Assembly (NCBI GenBank): GCA_016926695.1
Contig: JAFGOB010000098.1
Location: 11,053-75,052 of the forward strand
DNA length: 64,000 bases
Direction of reading: 5' to 3'
Source of the DNA: Dehalococcoidales bacterium
Lineage (GTDB): Bacteria; Chloroflexota; Dehalococcoidia; Dehalococcoidales; UBA3254
In this document: positions 35,680 through 44,664 of the stretch, in pieces
Layout of the letters: each line of letters starts with the position of its first letter
How positions within the stretch are numbered: the first letter of the stretch is position 1
Program-made: the position numbers and the translations under genes
Notes under the pieces: generated by a model
Databases searched by the model: none
What the model was told of the DNA's origin: nothing
What the model saw: the letters and a program-made list of their open reading frames with translations, nothing else

Positions 35680-36058
35680 ACTGTAATCTCCTTGCTGCTA
35701 TTTATAATAATAATTTCCGCTGTTTAACGCAACATAAATTTAAATTCAACGTGGTATAATCCCCTTTTTCGGGCTTAAGGATGGATTTGAAGTTGTCCGC
35801 TGACAAGAACGTATTTTAGGAATTTATCCACTCCCACCAAGGTAATAGAACAGTGGCCAGGGGAATTATGGTACTTAAGGCCCACGACAGGCTATTCCGG
35901 GATATCATAATATGTCATAAGCAGGGCAATTATGTACAAAAGTACCTGAATACCCCAGACTATCGTAGCATAATACACATGACAAAAAGGTTGTATAATT
36001 TTGACTCATGTATACAATTGATTGGGGACGGTGGCTGCCTGTCAAGGGGGTGTAGTTA
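35680..36058. other. divergent promoter region, MscS / GH3
   Basis: 379 bases. Plus-strand TATAAT boxes occur near 35755 and 35995, without strong -35 partners; either could serve the GH3 gene. A 68-codon reading (35853-36059) ends at a TAA overlapping the GH3 ATG but has no good ribosome site; I do not accept it as a gene. Confidence 0.4.
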
Positions 36059-37660
36059 ATGAAATACCCTATTGTCAAATCTGGGTCCGATAGGGCATGG
36101 TTGAAGTATTGCGGTTTTCTTGATCTTTCAGTTGACCAGTTCATCTCGATACAGGAATCATTGCTGATGCAGCAAATCGAGAAGGTGTCCCTCTGCAAAT
36201 TAGGGCAAAAAATCATGGGGCGTAACATTCCGCGAAATGTAAAAGAATTCCGCCGTTTTGTGCCCCTGACCAGGTATGAAGATTACCTCCCGGAACTTGA
36301 TATGTGTGATGAAAGCGCTTTAGTGGAAAAACCTTATACCTGGGCGCATACCTCCGGAGGTTCAATTGCATACAGAAAAGTGCCTATCATGAACGAGGTG
36401 AGACAAAAGCAACTGGACCATCTCATGGCCGCTTTTATACTGGCCTGCTCCAGGTGCAAAGGTCAGAGCTCTGTGGCCGAAGGAGACAGGGTGCTTTTTA
36501 ATGTAGCTCCGAAACCCTACTTGTCCGGAGTACTGGCTACGGGAGCGTCCGAGACCTTCAACATGCATCCCGTGATTGATCCCCACGATCATGATAGATT
36601 GGAATTCAGGGAGAAAATGACCCGTGGATTTGAACAGTCCCTGCGGACCGGAATGGATATTCTGGTAGCGATGACTGGTGTACTGGTCAAAACCGGGAAC
36701 GAATTCGACCAGCGATCGCATAAGAGCAGCCTGTCCGGGCACCTGCTCCATCCGGGCGAGTTATACAGGTTGACCAGGGCTTATTTGACGAGCAAACTGG
36801 AAAACAGGAGTATATTGCCCAAAGACATCTGGCCGCTTAAAGCCTTGATTTGCTGGGGTATTGATACACAGGCCTACAGCGAGCAGGTCTATAAATTCTG
36901 GGGAGCTTACCCTTACCAGTTCCACGCCTGTACCGAAGGGGGGATAATGGCGCTGCAAAGCTGGAACAGGAGAGCTATGACCTTTATTCCCAATTCCAAC
37001 TTTTACGAATTTATTCCGGAAGCAGAATGGGAAAAATCACGTAACGACCTCTTTTACCAGCCCAAAACCCTGACTCTCTCGGAAGTGCAGGCGGGAGAAA
37101 GCTATGAGCTGGTGATTACCAGTTTTTATGGCGGGCCTTTCATCCGCTACAGGTTGGGTCATTTGATAACAATTACCGATCTTGAGGACAGTGAGGCGGA
37201 GATATGTTTACCCCAGATGATTTTCGAATCTCGTGCGGACGACCTCATAGACATTGCCGGGTTTACCCGTGTTTGTGAAAAATCTATCAGCGCAGCCATC
37301 GCCAACTCGGGTATTGTGTGTGAGGACTGGCTGGCACGCAAGGAGACAGTCCAGGGCAAACCGACCTTGCATCTTTATATTGAGATAACCCGGAACGACA
37401 GGCAGGAAGATATTTCGGAAATGCTGCATAATGAACTGGTGGAAGTCGATGCGGGATATCGCGATCTGTCTTTGATGATGGAAATATATCCCCTTCAGGT
37501 GACGCTTCTAAAGCCTGGCAGCTTTAACAGCTATGCCCGTTCACGGCGTAATGCCGGTTTTGAACTGGCTCAGCAGAAGCCGTCCAGGATGAATGCGACG
37601 AAGGAAGATATCCTCGAGTTGATGGGTTTTGAAGCAATGAATATCGTTAAGGCAGGTTGA
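36059..37660 (+). CDS. GH3-family acyl-adenylating enzyme
   Basis: 533 residues, matching the GH3 (auxin-responsive promoter) family of acyl-acid amido synthetases. The ATP-binding region WAHTSGGSIAYRKVP lies near residue 95-110, a middle CTEGGIMALQ segment near 290, and YELVITSFYGGPFIRYRLGHLI near 345-365. These enzymes adenylate a carboxylic acid and join it to an amine, often an amino acid; bacterial members are mostly uncharacterised. No signal peptide. GGGGG lies 8 bases before the ATG. The HD-GYP gene follows 73 bases later. The acid substrate is unknown. Confidence 0.82.
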   Translation: MKYPIVKSGSDRAWLKYCGFLDLSVDQFISIQESLLMQQIEKVSLCKLGQKIMGRNIPRNVKEFRRFVPLTRYEDYLPELDMCDESALVEKPYTWAHTSGGSIAYRKVPIMNEVRQKQLDHLMAAFILACSRCKGQSSVAEGDRVLFNVAPKPYLSGVLATGASETFNMHPVIDPHDHDRLEFREKMTRGFEQSLRTGMDILVAMTGVLVKTGNEFDQRSHKSSLSGHLLHPGELYRLTRAYLTSKLENRSILPKDIWPLKALICWGIDTQAYSEQVYKFWGAYPYQFHACTEGGIMALQSWNRRAMTFIPNSNFYEFIPEAEWEKSRNDLFYQPKTLTLSEVQAGESYELVITSFYGGPFIRYRLGHLITITDLEDSEAEICLPQMIFESRADDLIDIAGFTRVCEKSISAAIANSGIVCEDWLARKETVQGKPTLHLYIEITRNDRQEDISEMLHNELVEVDAGYRDLSLMMEIYPLQVTLLKPGSFNSYARSRRNAGFELAQQKPSRMNATKEDILELMGFEAMNIVKAG

Positions 37661-37733
37661 AAGCACTGGATAAAATATATGAGGTGGTTACCCTTTTGAT
37701 GTTTGAATTACGGGAATATAGCGAGGGCGAGTT

Positions 37734-39767
37734 TTGGACTTTTATCTGATTATCCCCTTGGTTGAGGTAGTATTTTGCCTGGCGCTGCTGTTCTTGCTGA
37801 TCGTAAGGGGAAGGCAACATGTTGCCAAAGTGCCGTTTGCTATCTTTCTTTCCTTCATGGGACTGTGGGGTATTTTTATTTTCTTGATGCGCTACTCTCC
37901 CGATCTGGTGCAGGCTGCCTTCTGGGAGAATTTTGTTTTTGGCGCCATATTAAGCGCGGCATTATCATTCTATATTTTTACCGTTTCGCTGACAGGCGCC
38001 AAATTAGCCAAGAAGATCATATTACCGCTCAGTTGCGCTTACGTGGTGGCACTGGGACTTATTCCCTCCGGCCTTATTATCCAGGGTATGCAGTCTTTCT
38101 GGTACGGGAAAGCCCCGGTGGTGGGTATGCTCTTTCCTATATACGTAATGTGTGTGTATGTTCCCATATTGCTGGGTATGATCGTCCTGATCAAGAGTTC
38201 GCGGCATTCGAAAAGTAATGACGAAAAGATCCGTAACCAGTATATAATAATTGGCATCATCGCCCTTTTTGTCGGAGGAACGACGGACTATCTGCCGGCG
38301 ATCGGCATACAGATGTATCCGCTGGGCATCATCGGAAATATCGTGTTCTGTTTCCTGGCAACTGTGGCTATGTTGAGACACGGTCTGATGGAAATACGCG
38401 TGGTATTGCGCAAGGGAGTAGTCTATTCTTTAAGCAGCATCCTGATTTTCGGTATATTCGGAAGCATTATCCTTGTAATGACCACTTTCCTGCAAAAGAG
38501 CATCAGCCCGTTATCTATGGCTATTACAGTCACTGCTGTTTTCCTGATAGCTGCCCTTTTTCAGCCCCTGCTGACGAAGTTGCAGCATGTAGTTGACCGG
38601 TGGTTTTTCCGCGAGAGATACGACCATCTGCAAGCGCTGAAGCGATTTGCGCAGGACAAAGAAGGAGACCTGGACCTGAACCAGCTTTCTCTGACTCTGG
38701 TCAATACCATAGCCGGCGGAATGCAAAGTGAGGGAGTTGATCTGCTTTTACAGGCTTCCCATACACAGGATTTCATCACCTACGTACACGGCGGACAGAA
38801 AAAAACCAGGCCGGTTGTCTTGAGTTCCGGTTCTCCTCTGACGATCACCATGAAATATCAGGACGGGATTATGGACCTTAATGATGTAGATATCCTGCCG
38901 GTTTTAAGCGGTCTATCGGAAAACGACTACAGGATGTTGCAGGAAAATAATATAGAGCTGATGATGCCTCTGAAAAAGGACGGCCGCCTGACCGGGATCC
39001 TGGTATTAAGCCGGCACATCCACAGGGAACCCTATTCCAACGAGGATAAACAGCTCTTGCAGTCTGTATCTGAAGATATCGCCACCAGGATAGACAACGC
39101 CAGCCGTTTCAGCAAGATCATCAAGCAGCATACCGAATTGCAGAAGACTATGGATGGGGTGATTTTTGCCGTATCGGCAGTGGTGGAGTCCCGCGATCCC
39201 TATACGGCAGGCCATCAGAGAAGGGTTGCTGAACTGGCGCGGGCTATTGCCGGTGAAATGGGGCTTTCCGAATGGCATATGAAGGGGATACATATTATAG
39301 GTCTGCTGCATGATGTGGGCAAGATCGCTGTTCCGGCTGAGATACTGAGCAAACCGGGGAAAATAAGCCAGTATGAATTCAATATTATCAAGGGTCACTC
39401 GCGTATAGGCTATGAAATTCTGGAGAAAATCGATTTTCCCTGGCCGGTTGCCAGAGCGATACTTCAGCACCATGAGCGTTTGAACGGGTCAGGTTATCCC
39501 GACGGCCTGTCCGGCCATGAGATTTCGCTGGAAGCCAGGATACTGGGAGTGGCGGATGTGGTGGAGGCCATGTCATCCCACCGTCCCTACAGGCCGGCCC
39601 TCGGTCTGGAAGTTGCCTTGCAGGAGATCAGGCAGCAAAGCGGTATTCTGTATGACCGCGAGGTGGTTGAGGCCTGCCTGAGACTGCTTAAAAACGGTCA
39701 GTTCGCTTTTGAGAAACTGATGTCCACGGCTGACAGCTCCAGTGAAGCCATATTCGCCAAAATATAG
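37734..39767 (+). CDS. membrane HD-GYP c-di-GMP phosphodiesterase
   Basis: 677 residues, TTG start at 37734 (GAGGGCGAG upstream). About seven or eight membrane helices (1 to about 290) look like the 7TM sensor found in some kinases. A GAF-like domain (about 300-450) follows, then a complete HD-GYP domain (about 465-650) with HDVGK, HHERLNGSGYP and RPYR motifs, indicating an active c-di-GMP hydrolase. It would lower c-di-GMP in response to a membrane or cytosolic signal and so control surface properties such as adhesin display, which fits the many surface-protein genes here by inference. Confidence 0.9.
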   Translation: MDFYLIIPLVEVVFCLALLFLLIVRGRQHVAKVPFAIFLSFMGLWGIFIFLMRYSPDLVQAAFWENFVFGAILSAALSFYIFTVSLTGAKLAKKIILPLSCAYVVALGLIPSGLIIQGMQSFWYGKAPVVGMLFPIYVMCVYVPILLGMIVLIKSSRHSKSNDEKIRNQYIIIGIIALFVGGTTDYLPAIGIQMYPLGIIGNIVFCFLATVAMLRHGLMEIRVVLRKGVVYSLSSILIFGIFGSIILVMTTFLQKSISPLSMAITVTAVFLIAALFQPLLTKLQHVVDRWFFRERYDHLQALKRFAQDKEGDLDLNQLSLTLVNTIAGGMQSEGVDLLLQASHTQDFITYVHGGQKKTRPVVLSSGSPLTITMKYQDGIMDLNDVDILPVLSGLSENDYRMLQENNIELMMPLKKDGRLTGILVLSRHIHREPYSNEDKQLLQSVSEDIATRIDNASRFSKIIKQHTELQKTMDGVIFAVSAVVESRDPYTAGHQRRVAELARAIAGEMGLSEWHMKGIHIIGLLHDVGKIAVPAEILSKPGKISQYEFNIIKGHSRIGYEILEKIDFPWPVARAILQHHERLNGSGYPDGLSGHEISLEARILGVADVVEAMSSHRPYRPALGLEVALQEIRQQSGILYDREVVEACLRLLKNGQFAFEKLMSTADSSSEAIFAKI

Positions 39768-39834
39768 TGTTTCGCCGGCCTGTTATAACAGGTTGAAATT
39801 GAAAGTAAAAAATAATTAAGAGAAGGAGATATAG

Positions 39835-40368
39835 ATGAAAAGGATTCTGATTTTAAGCGTAGTTCTGGCTCTTGTTTTGTCGTTGGTCCTGCCCTCGGTC
39901 GCCATGGCCAAACCTCCGGGAAAAGAATTTTACGCCCAAGGTGAGATGTATCAAATAACTATAGGTGATGTAAAACAACTGGGAAATGGCCTCTGGTTGG
40001 TCAAGAACCGTGAAATTTTCGGCAAATTTGTTAATGGAGACCTGGAGGGTCTTCCGTTTACTATAACCTACGACGGAATTTTTGAACTGGAGACACAGGC
40101 CGGTGATTTTCATGGCAAGCTAAATGCGGGACGGAATAAATATCAAATTAAAGGCACAGTTGAGCCATATCAGTTTTTAGAGTGGTATGATAAGGCTAAT
40201 TTTATTCCCATACTGTCTCTTGATATAAGCGGCCGCTGGATAGGGAACGAGGCTAAAGGTACCTTCAATGCCTTTGTTAAATTTATACCGACACCGGAAG
40301 GGCATGTTGGGTATATATTTGAGGATAGTTGCTTTACTATGACCGGCATGTATAACAAGAAAAAATAA
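39835..40368 (+). CDS. small secreted protein of unknown function
   Basis: 177 residues with AGAAGGAG before the ATG and a clear signal peptide (MKRILILSV to AMAK, cleavage near residue 26). The mature part has alternating beta-type strands (GEMYQITIGDVKQLGNGLW, KNREIFGKFVNGDLEG) and no recognised domain or cysteine pair. It is followed by a strong terminator and so is the last gene of its transcript, possibly with the HD-GYP gene 67 bases upstream. Confidence 0.7.
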   Translation: MKRILILSVVLALVLSLVLPSVAMAKPPGKEFYAQGEMYQITIGDVKQLGNGLWLVKNREIFGKFVNGDLEGLPFTITYDGIFELETQAGDFHGKLNAGRNKYQIKGTVEPYQFLEWYDKANFIPILSLDISGRWIGNEAKGTFNAFVKFIPTPEGHVGYIFEDSCFTMTGMYNKKK

Positions 40369-40389
40369 AGTTTTAATGCGGTAAATCAA

Positions 40390-40421
40390 AACGGGGTGAT
40401 GTCATCACCCCGTTATTTTTT
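40390..40421 (+). terminator. rho-independent terminator
   Basis: A perfect 12-bp stem, AACGGGGTGATG (40390-40401) and CATCACCCCGTT (40403-40414), is followed by ATTTTTT. The one-base gap means the top of the stem opens into a small loop. A textbook terminator for the 177-residue gene. Confidence 0.85.
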
Positions 40422-40552
40422 AGGGTTGAGTTTCCTGATCTCGTAATTGAATACGATTAAAACAATATAGCCTGTAACAACCCGGGAATAGCCCGCATGT
40501 CTGGTACAACGCAATACGTAAGCCATATAAGTATTTACGACGTAATATAACG

Positions 40553-40581
40553 TGTAGCGGCACGGCATGCCATGCTATGCC
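40553..40581. repeat. REP-like palindrome next to the transposase relic
   Basis: GTAGCGGCACGGCATGCC followed by ATGCTATGCC (40553-40581) is a decayed form of the GTAGGGGCACGGCATGCC-type palindrome often found beside RAYT genes. It lies just outside the 3-prime end of the RAYT relic. Confidence 0.5.
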
Positions 40582-40589
40582 TTCTTTCG

Positions 40590-40961
40590 TCAATATTCGA
40601 ACGGCAGTGGTTTTTCTTTTTTCAGGGAGTAAGGATTCTCCCGGTCTGCCTCCCAATTCTGTGGATTACCAGAAATGTGTTCTCCGGTCTGATACAATAT
40701 TTTTTCGCTCTGTATCATGTGTTCATAACAAACTGGTTGCCGGACATGCCCTCCCTGGGTGTTCCTGAGTTGATTGATTCTTCTCACAGAAAAGGTTTTA
40801 ATGGTACGGACTATTTCGGACAGAGAGAACGATCTGGTAGTGGCCGGTTTCAAACCGGCCAGCCCGGACTTCGGAATGTCAAATATGGCATGGAAATGAT
40901 CAGGCATCACGATGAAAATATCGTTGTTGGAAACAGGATAGTGCAGCGGTATTTCTTTCAA
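40590..40961 (-). pseudogene. REP-associated tyrosine transposase (RAYT/Y1_Tnp) relic
   Basis: A 123-codon reading from TTG 40961 shows the second half of a REP-associated Y1 transposase: IFIVMPDHFHAIFDI carries the metal-binding HxH (HFH), and CYEHMIQSEKILYQTGEHI holds the catalytic-Tyr region. A C-terminal NPQNWEADRENP ending follows. The N-terminal third (about 45-60 residues before the HFH motif) is missing: upstream the frame runs into the terminator hairpin of the next gene. A nearby REP-like palindrome supports the identity. It is therefore probably inactive. Confidence 0.72.
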
Positions 40962-41003
40962 AAAGGACTCTACTGATTTTCTATTCTCATATATAGATAT
41001 CAG

Positions 41004-41037
41004 AAAGGCCTTCCCTTTGTCGTTTGGGAAGGCCTTT
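41004..41037 (-). terminator. terminator-like hairpin after the TIG-repeat gene
   Basis: AAAGGCCTTCCC (41004-41015) and GGGAAGGCCTTT (41026-41037) form a perfect 12-bp stem with a 10-base loop. It lies 28 bases after the minus-strand stop at 41065. The T run is short (TTT), so termination may be partial. Confidence 0.6.
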
Positions 41038-41064
41038 GTTCGGCTATTACCGGTAGTCCGAAGC

Positions 41065-44000
41065 CTACGGATTCAGCTTGCTGAACGAGCTAAAGGCATT
41101 GGTCAGTCTGCCTCTCTGCACTTCAAGCTGGGTCAGGACATGGACGAGATCACTGGCCCTGTCGTTGTTGCGGAAAGTCCTGCGCAATTTAATGTGCAGA
41201 ACACGCAGCCTGGCTGCGTCTCCCTCTTCATTTGTCCTTGAGAGTATTCCGCTGAAAGAAGTGCTCTGCTCTGCATTCAGCGCAAACAGGATATTCCCTT
41301 CAGCGGGATTATCCTGCGGTTGGATGGTATAGTCTTTTTCAGAGGGTTCGCGTAAATTTTTCCCCTGGTACCAGGTGATGGCGTCTATATATACCCCTGA
41401 AATATACTCCCATCCCCCGTCAGCAAGGGCATCCCAGCTTATTTCAGCCGTGGTCTCTTTGTATATTTCCTGAAGCAGCGTGACGGCATCCGCGGCAGCC
41501 TGGTTTACGGAGTCGATATAGGCGTTCAGGTCCTGTATTATTGGCTGTCCCTCCAGTAATGTTTGAAGGTCGAGGAAAGTGGGGTGACGCATCCATGCCG
41601 GTTCGTAGCGCACCTGTATTTCTCCTTTGAGTACCTGGTCGCAGAGTATAGGAGATGCAGCGCTGCCTGTTACGCTTTCAGCCATTTCCACCAGCCAGCC
41701 GGTATTGTATCCCGGTTCAACCAGGGGTATGGACCTGGCGAATTCTATAATGACCTTCAATCTGGCCTGGTCCTCGGAGGAGAGCGTTTTAGTCCCTTTG
41801 GCGGCAGAACCGGGCGCCTGGGGCAAGGCCAGTCTCCAGCCGCCTATTGCCTTCCGCTTGTTAGGCTCTTCCGATTCGATTGTGCGGTACTCTGCGTTGA
41901 CTACTTCCGGAACGATTATTTCAGAGGGCTCGGCCTCGGCCCTGGCTCTGCGCGTTTTTCTCTTCTTCAGCAGCGGCCTGATAACCAGGAAAACCAGCGC
42001 CGCTGTCAGCACTAAAACGCCGAGAACAATATAAAGCGCCAGCATTCCGGTGGAAATTACACCGGATTTGATCATGTAGAAGCGAGACCATTCGCTTTCA
42101 TTTAAAGCGGAGTCCACTGCCTTGACTCTCCAGTAATATTCGCCGAACTCCAGGGTTTCGTTCCTGTTAAGGGTGTATCTGGTAGCCGAGATGTCTGTTT
42201 TTTCGATTAAGGGATATATGAAATCCGGCTCGTTGCTTATCTGGAGGGTATAGGTCACATCCGTAGAGCCTGTTGACTTTGACCAGGCCAGAGTGGGATT
42301 GATATTGCCGGTGAAACCCATGGTCTCTCCATCGATCGGAGAGACCGGTTTTGGTACGGTCGGCGGTGTATCATCAATAAAGAACTCGGTTGTTTCCATG
42401 ATGTTTTGATTGTCTATTACCTTGATGATATGCAGCCCGGCTTTTGATGTGGGGATTTTAAAAGAGAAAAGGAAATCTCCCGTATCGTTTACCGTAACAG
42501 TCCCCAGTTTGTTGATCGGATCATCGTCATAGGTTATTTTGAGAGGGCTTCCGGCTGTAAATCCCGAACCGCTGACATTGACCGTCGTATCCACGGACCC
42601 GTTGGGAGGATCGATAGTAATACCGGATGTCATCTTGAATGTCAGTTCGTCCAGATTGACCCCGCTTGTGCTGGTGCCGTTTACTTTTATAGTATGATTC
42701 CCGGATGGGGCTGGCGGGATTTTAAAGGTGGCGGTCCATGACCCGCTTTCGTCTGCACGTATTTTTTGGTCTACCGCCGTACCGTCAAAGGTAATATTAA
42801 TATTCTCATTCGCTGCAAAACTGGTCCCGCTTAACGTGACGGAAGTTCCTTCCGGTCCGCTGGTTTTGTTCAGTGGAGATAAAACAGGAAGAACGGTGAA
42901 GAAAGACTCGGCGATGGCTGTTGCCGCTGTCGACTTTCCGGACGCGCCGATTGAGTGTTCTCCGCCTGTGGTCTGGGGTATGGTAATGTTTGTGTTCCAG
43001 GCGCCCGTCGCACTGGCCTGCACGGTCGGTCCGATCGGACTGCCGTCAAAGGTTACGCTAATTCCACTCTCGTTGGCGCCGAATCCCGATCCGGAAACCG
43101 TTACCGAAGTGCCGGAAATCCCGCTGGTCTTGTTTATTGAGATGGAGGACCCTATGGTGAAATTCAGCGGTGCAATATTGCTGCCCGCTCCGATCTTGTG
43201 AGGTCCGGAGGAAGAGATGGGTATACTGAAAGTGCTTGTCCATGAACCGGTGCTGTCAGCAGTGACAGGGGTGCCGATAGGAGCATTGTCGTATGTCAGG
43301 TTGATTGTCTCGCTGGCGCCGAAGGCTGTACCGCTGGCAGTGACCAGCGTTCCCTCGCTTCCGGTAGTCGGGCTTATTGTGAATGTGGGTTCTACCCTGA
43401 ATGTGAGATCTGAGATATTGTCGGCGGTCGTGGTATTACCGGAGGCATCCACACTATAGCTGCCTCCCGGCATGTTCGCCACGTTAAAGGTCATGCTCCA
43501 GGTTCCGGTTGAGCTGACACTGGGAGTAGTACCGACCATGTTTCCGTTAAAGGTAACTCTTACTCCGGACTCGTTGGCGGCAAAACCGCTTCCATGAATA
43601 GTAATTTGAGTACCGGGAGGACCGCTGGTTTTGTCTATAGTAATTAACGAGTTGACCTCCAGAGAATATGTCAGTTCATCCAGATCAGAAGTATCGGTTT
43701 TGCTTCCGAAAGCACTGATTGTATAGTCGCCTCCGGCCATGGACGGTATGGTAATGGTATTATACCAGTACCCATTGGAACTGGCTGTTTTGGTTGAACC
43801 TACCGCTGTACCGTCAAAGGTTACCCTGATGTTCGATTCAGACTTGGCAAAACCGTATCCGTAAACGGTAAGCGAATCTCCCGGCGAGCCTTTATTATTA
43901 CTCAGAATAATACAGGGATGGACTGCAAAGGATTCCGAAAACGTGCCGGTTTCATCGCCTGTAACCTCAATGTCGTAATCCCCCGCAGGTATCGAGGGGA

Positions 44001-44253
44001 CTTCAAAAGATATCGAAAAGGAAGAGTCGCCTGTGTCCAGAGTGTCGCTGTCCATCTCCTCATCGTCGAAATAGACCGTTACCTCTTCATCTCCTGTGAA
44101 GCCTCTGCCTTTGACTGTAATATTATCTCCGTATATCCCTTCGTCATCGCTGATGGTGATGGTGGCATCGGCCAATATGGGCGCAGCGGGACCCAGGCAA
44201 AATAACAGCACCAGTACAAATGTTATTGAAATGCACTTCAATACCCCTGACAT
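41065..44253 (-). CDS. large single-pass surface protein with seven TIG/IPT-like repeats
   Basis: 1062 residues with a signal peptide (cleavage near PILA-DA). About seven repeats of 80-90 residues (GxGF...TVTVSGSGF-like, e.g. ISINKTSGISGTSVTVSGSG) form TIG/IPT-type beta domains to about residue 620. An Fn3-like domain (TPPTVPKPVSPIDGE to about 730), a membrane helix (YIVLGVLVLTAALVFLVIRPLL) and a basic stop-transfer patch follow. A cytoplasmic tail of about 300 residues of unknown fold completes it. It is a surface adhesin or sensor with an inside domain. Related layout: 8951-10345. Neighbours are unrelated metabolic genes. Confidence 0.82.
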   Translation of the reverse strand: MSGVLKCISITFVLVLLFCLGPAAPILADATITISDDEGIYGDNITVKGRGFTGDEEVTVYFDDEEMDSDTLDTGDSSFSISFEVPSIPAGDYDIEVTGDETGTFSESFAVHPCIILSNNKGSPGDSLTVYGYGFAKSESNIRVTFDGTAVGSTKTASSNGYWYNTITIPSMAGGDYTISAFGSKTDTSDLDELTYSLEVNSLITIDKTSGPPGTQITIHGSGFAANESGVRVTFNGNMVGTTPSVSSTGTWSMTFNVANMPGGSYSVDASGNTTTADNISDLTFRVEPTFTISPTTGSEGTLVTASGTAFGASETINLTYDNAPIGTPVTADSTGSWTSTFSIPISSSGPHKIGAGSNIAPLNFTIGSSISINKTSGISGTSVTVSGSGFGANESGISVTFDGSPIGPTVQASATGAWNTNITIPQTTGGEHSIGASGKSTAATAIAESFFTVLPVLSPLNKTSGPEGTSVTLSGTSFAANENINITFDGTAVDQKIRADESGSWTATFKIPPAPSGNHTIKVNGTSTSGVNLDELTFKMTSGITIDPPNGSVDTTVNVSGSGFTAGSPLKITYDDDPINKLGTVTVNDTGDFLFSFKIPTSKAGLHIIKVIDNQNIMETTEFFIDDTPPTVPKPVSPIDGETMGFTGNINPTLAWSKSTGSTDVTYTLQISNEPDFIYPLIEKTDISATRYTLNRNETLEFGEYYWRVKAVDSALNESEWSRFYMIKSGVISTGMLALYIVLGVLVLTAALVFLVIRPLLKKRKTRRARAEAEPSEIIVPEVVNAEYRTIESEEPNKRKAIGGWRLALPQAPGSAAKGTKTLSSEDQARLKVIIEFARSIPLVEPGYNTGWLVEMAESVTGSAASPILCDQVLKGEIQVRYEPAWMRHPTFLDLQTLLEGQPIIQDLNAYIDSVNQAAADAVTLLQEIYKETTAEISWDALADGGWEYISGVYIDAITWYQGKNLREPSEKDYTIQPQDNPAEGNILFALNAEQSTSFSGILSRTNEEGDAARLRVLHIKLRRTFRNNDRASDLVHVLTQLEVQRGRLTNAFSSFSKLNP

Positions 44254-44664
44254 ATTATGAATATACCTCCGTTAGCTCCCCGGGCTTTTTAATGTAAAAT
44301 GGGAATCCTTTAATTCAGGGCCGACTTGTCACGATTATAGCTTAAAGACCGACATTATTCAATCTGTTTCAAACTCGATACAACTACATTAATCCTATTA
44401 TATATTTTTGTTTCTTCCGATGGCACATACCCAAGGATAATACCATATTAGCAAAAATTTGTTAAAATTCTTTTAAGGGGGTAATTTTTCTCTTCGAAAT
44501 ATTGTCTTTTACCGGCGCCGAAAAAAACCGGTGTTTTTCTGGTTCTCATATGATTTTTTCTTTGCCTGACTGAATATGATATATTTAAAGATATTTCTAT
44601 AGCAGCCCGTTTATCCCGGGGAAGTAACTGGAAGGGATTTTTCAGGGCTGTATCTGGAGTTAAC
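44254..44664. other. divergent region between TIG protein and pyruvate carboxylase
   Basis: 411 bases, AT-rich. The minus-strand promoter is listed separately (44334-44362). A likely plus-strand promoter for pycB lies in 44560-44620, but no box pair there is convincing. No other gene is seen. Confidence 0.4.
44334..44362 (-). promoter_or_regulatory. sigma-70 promoter of the TIG-repeat gene
   Basis: Minus strand: TTGAAT (44357-44362), exactly 17 bases, perfect TATAAT (44334-44339). RNA would start near 44327, about 75 bases before the ATG at 44253. Confidence 0.6.

Noticed and set aside
35853..36059. 68-codon reading ending on the GH3 start codon
   Set aside because: Only a GTG start with no clear ribosome site; composition unremarkable and it runs through likely promoter boxes.
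40420..40656. 78-codon minus-strand reading downstream of the RAYT relic
   Set aside because: Different frame from the transposase, runs through the REP palindrome, no motif.
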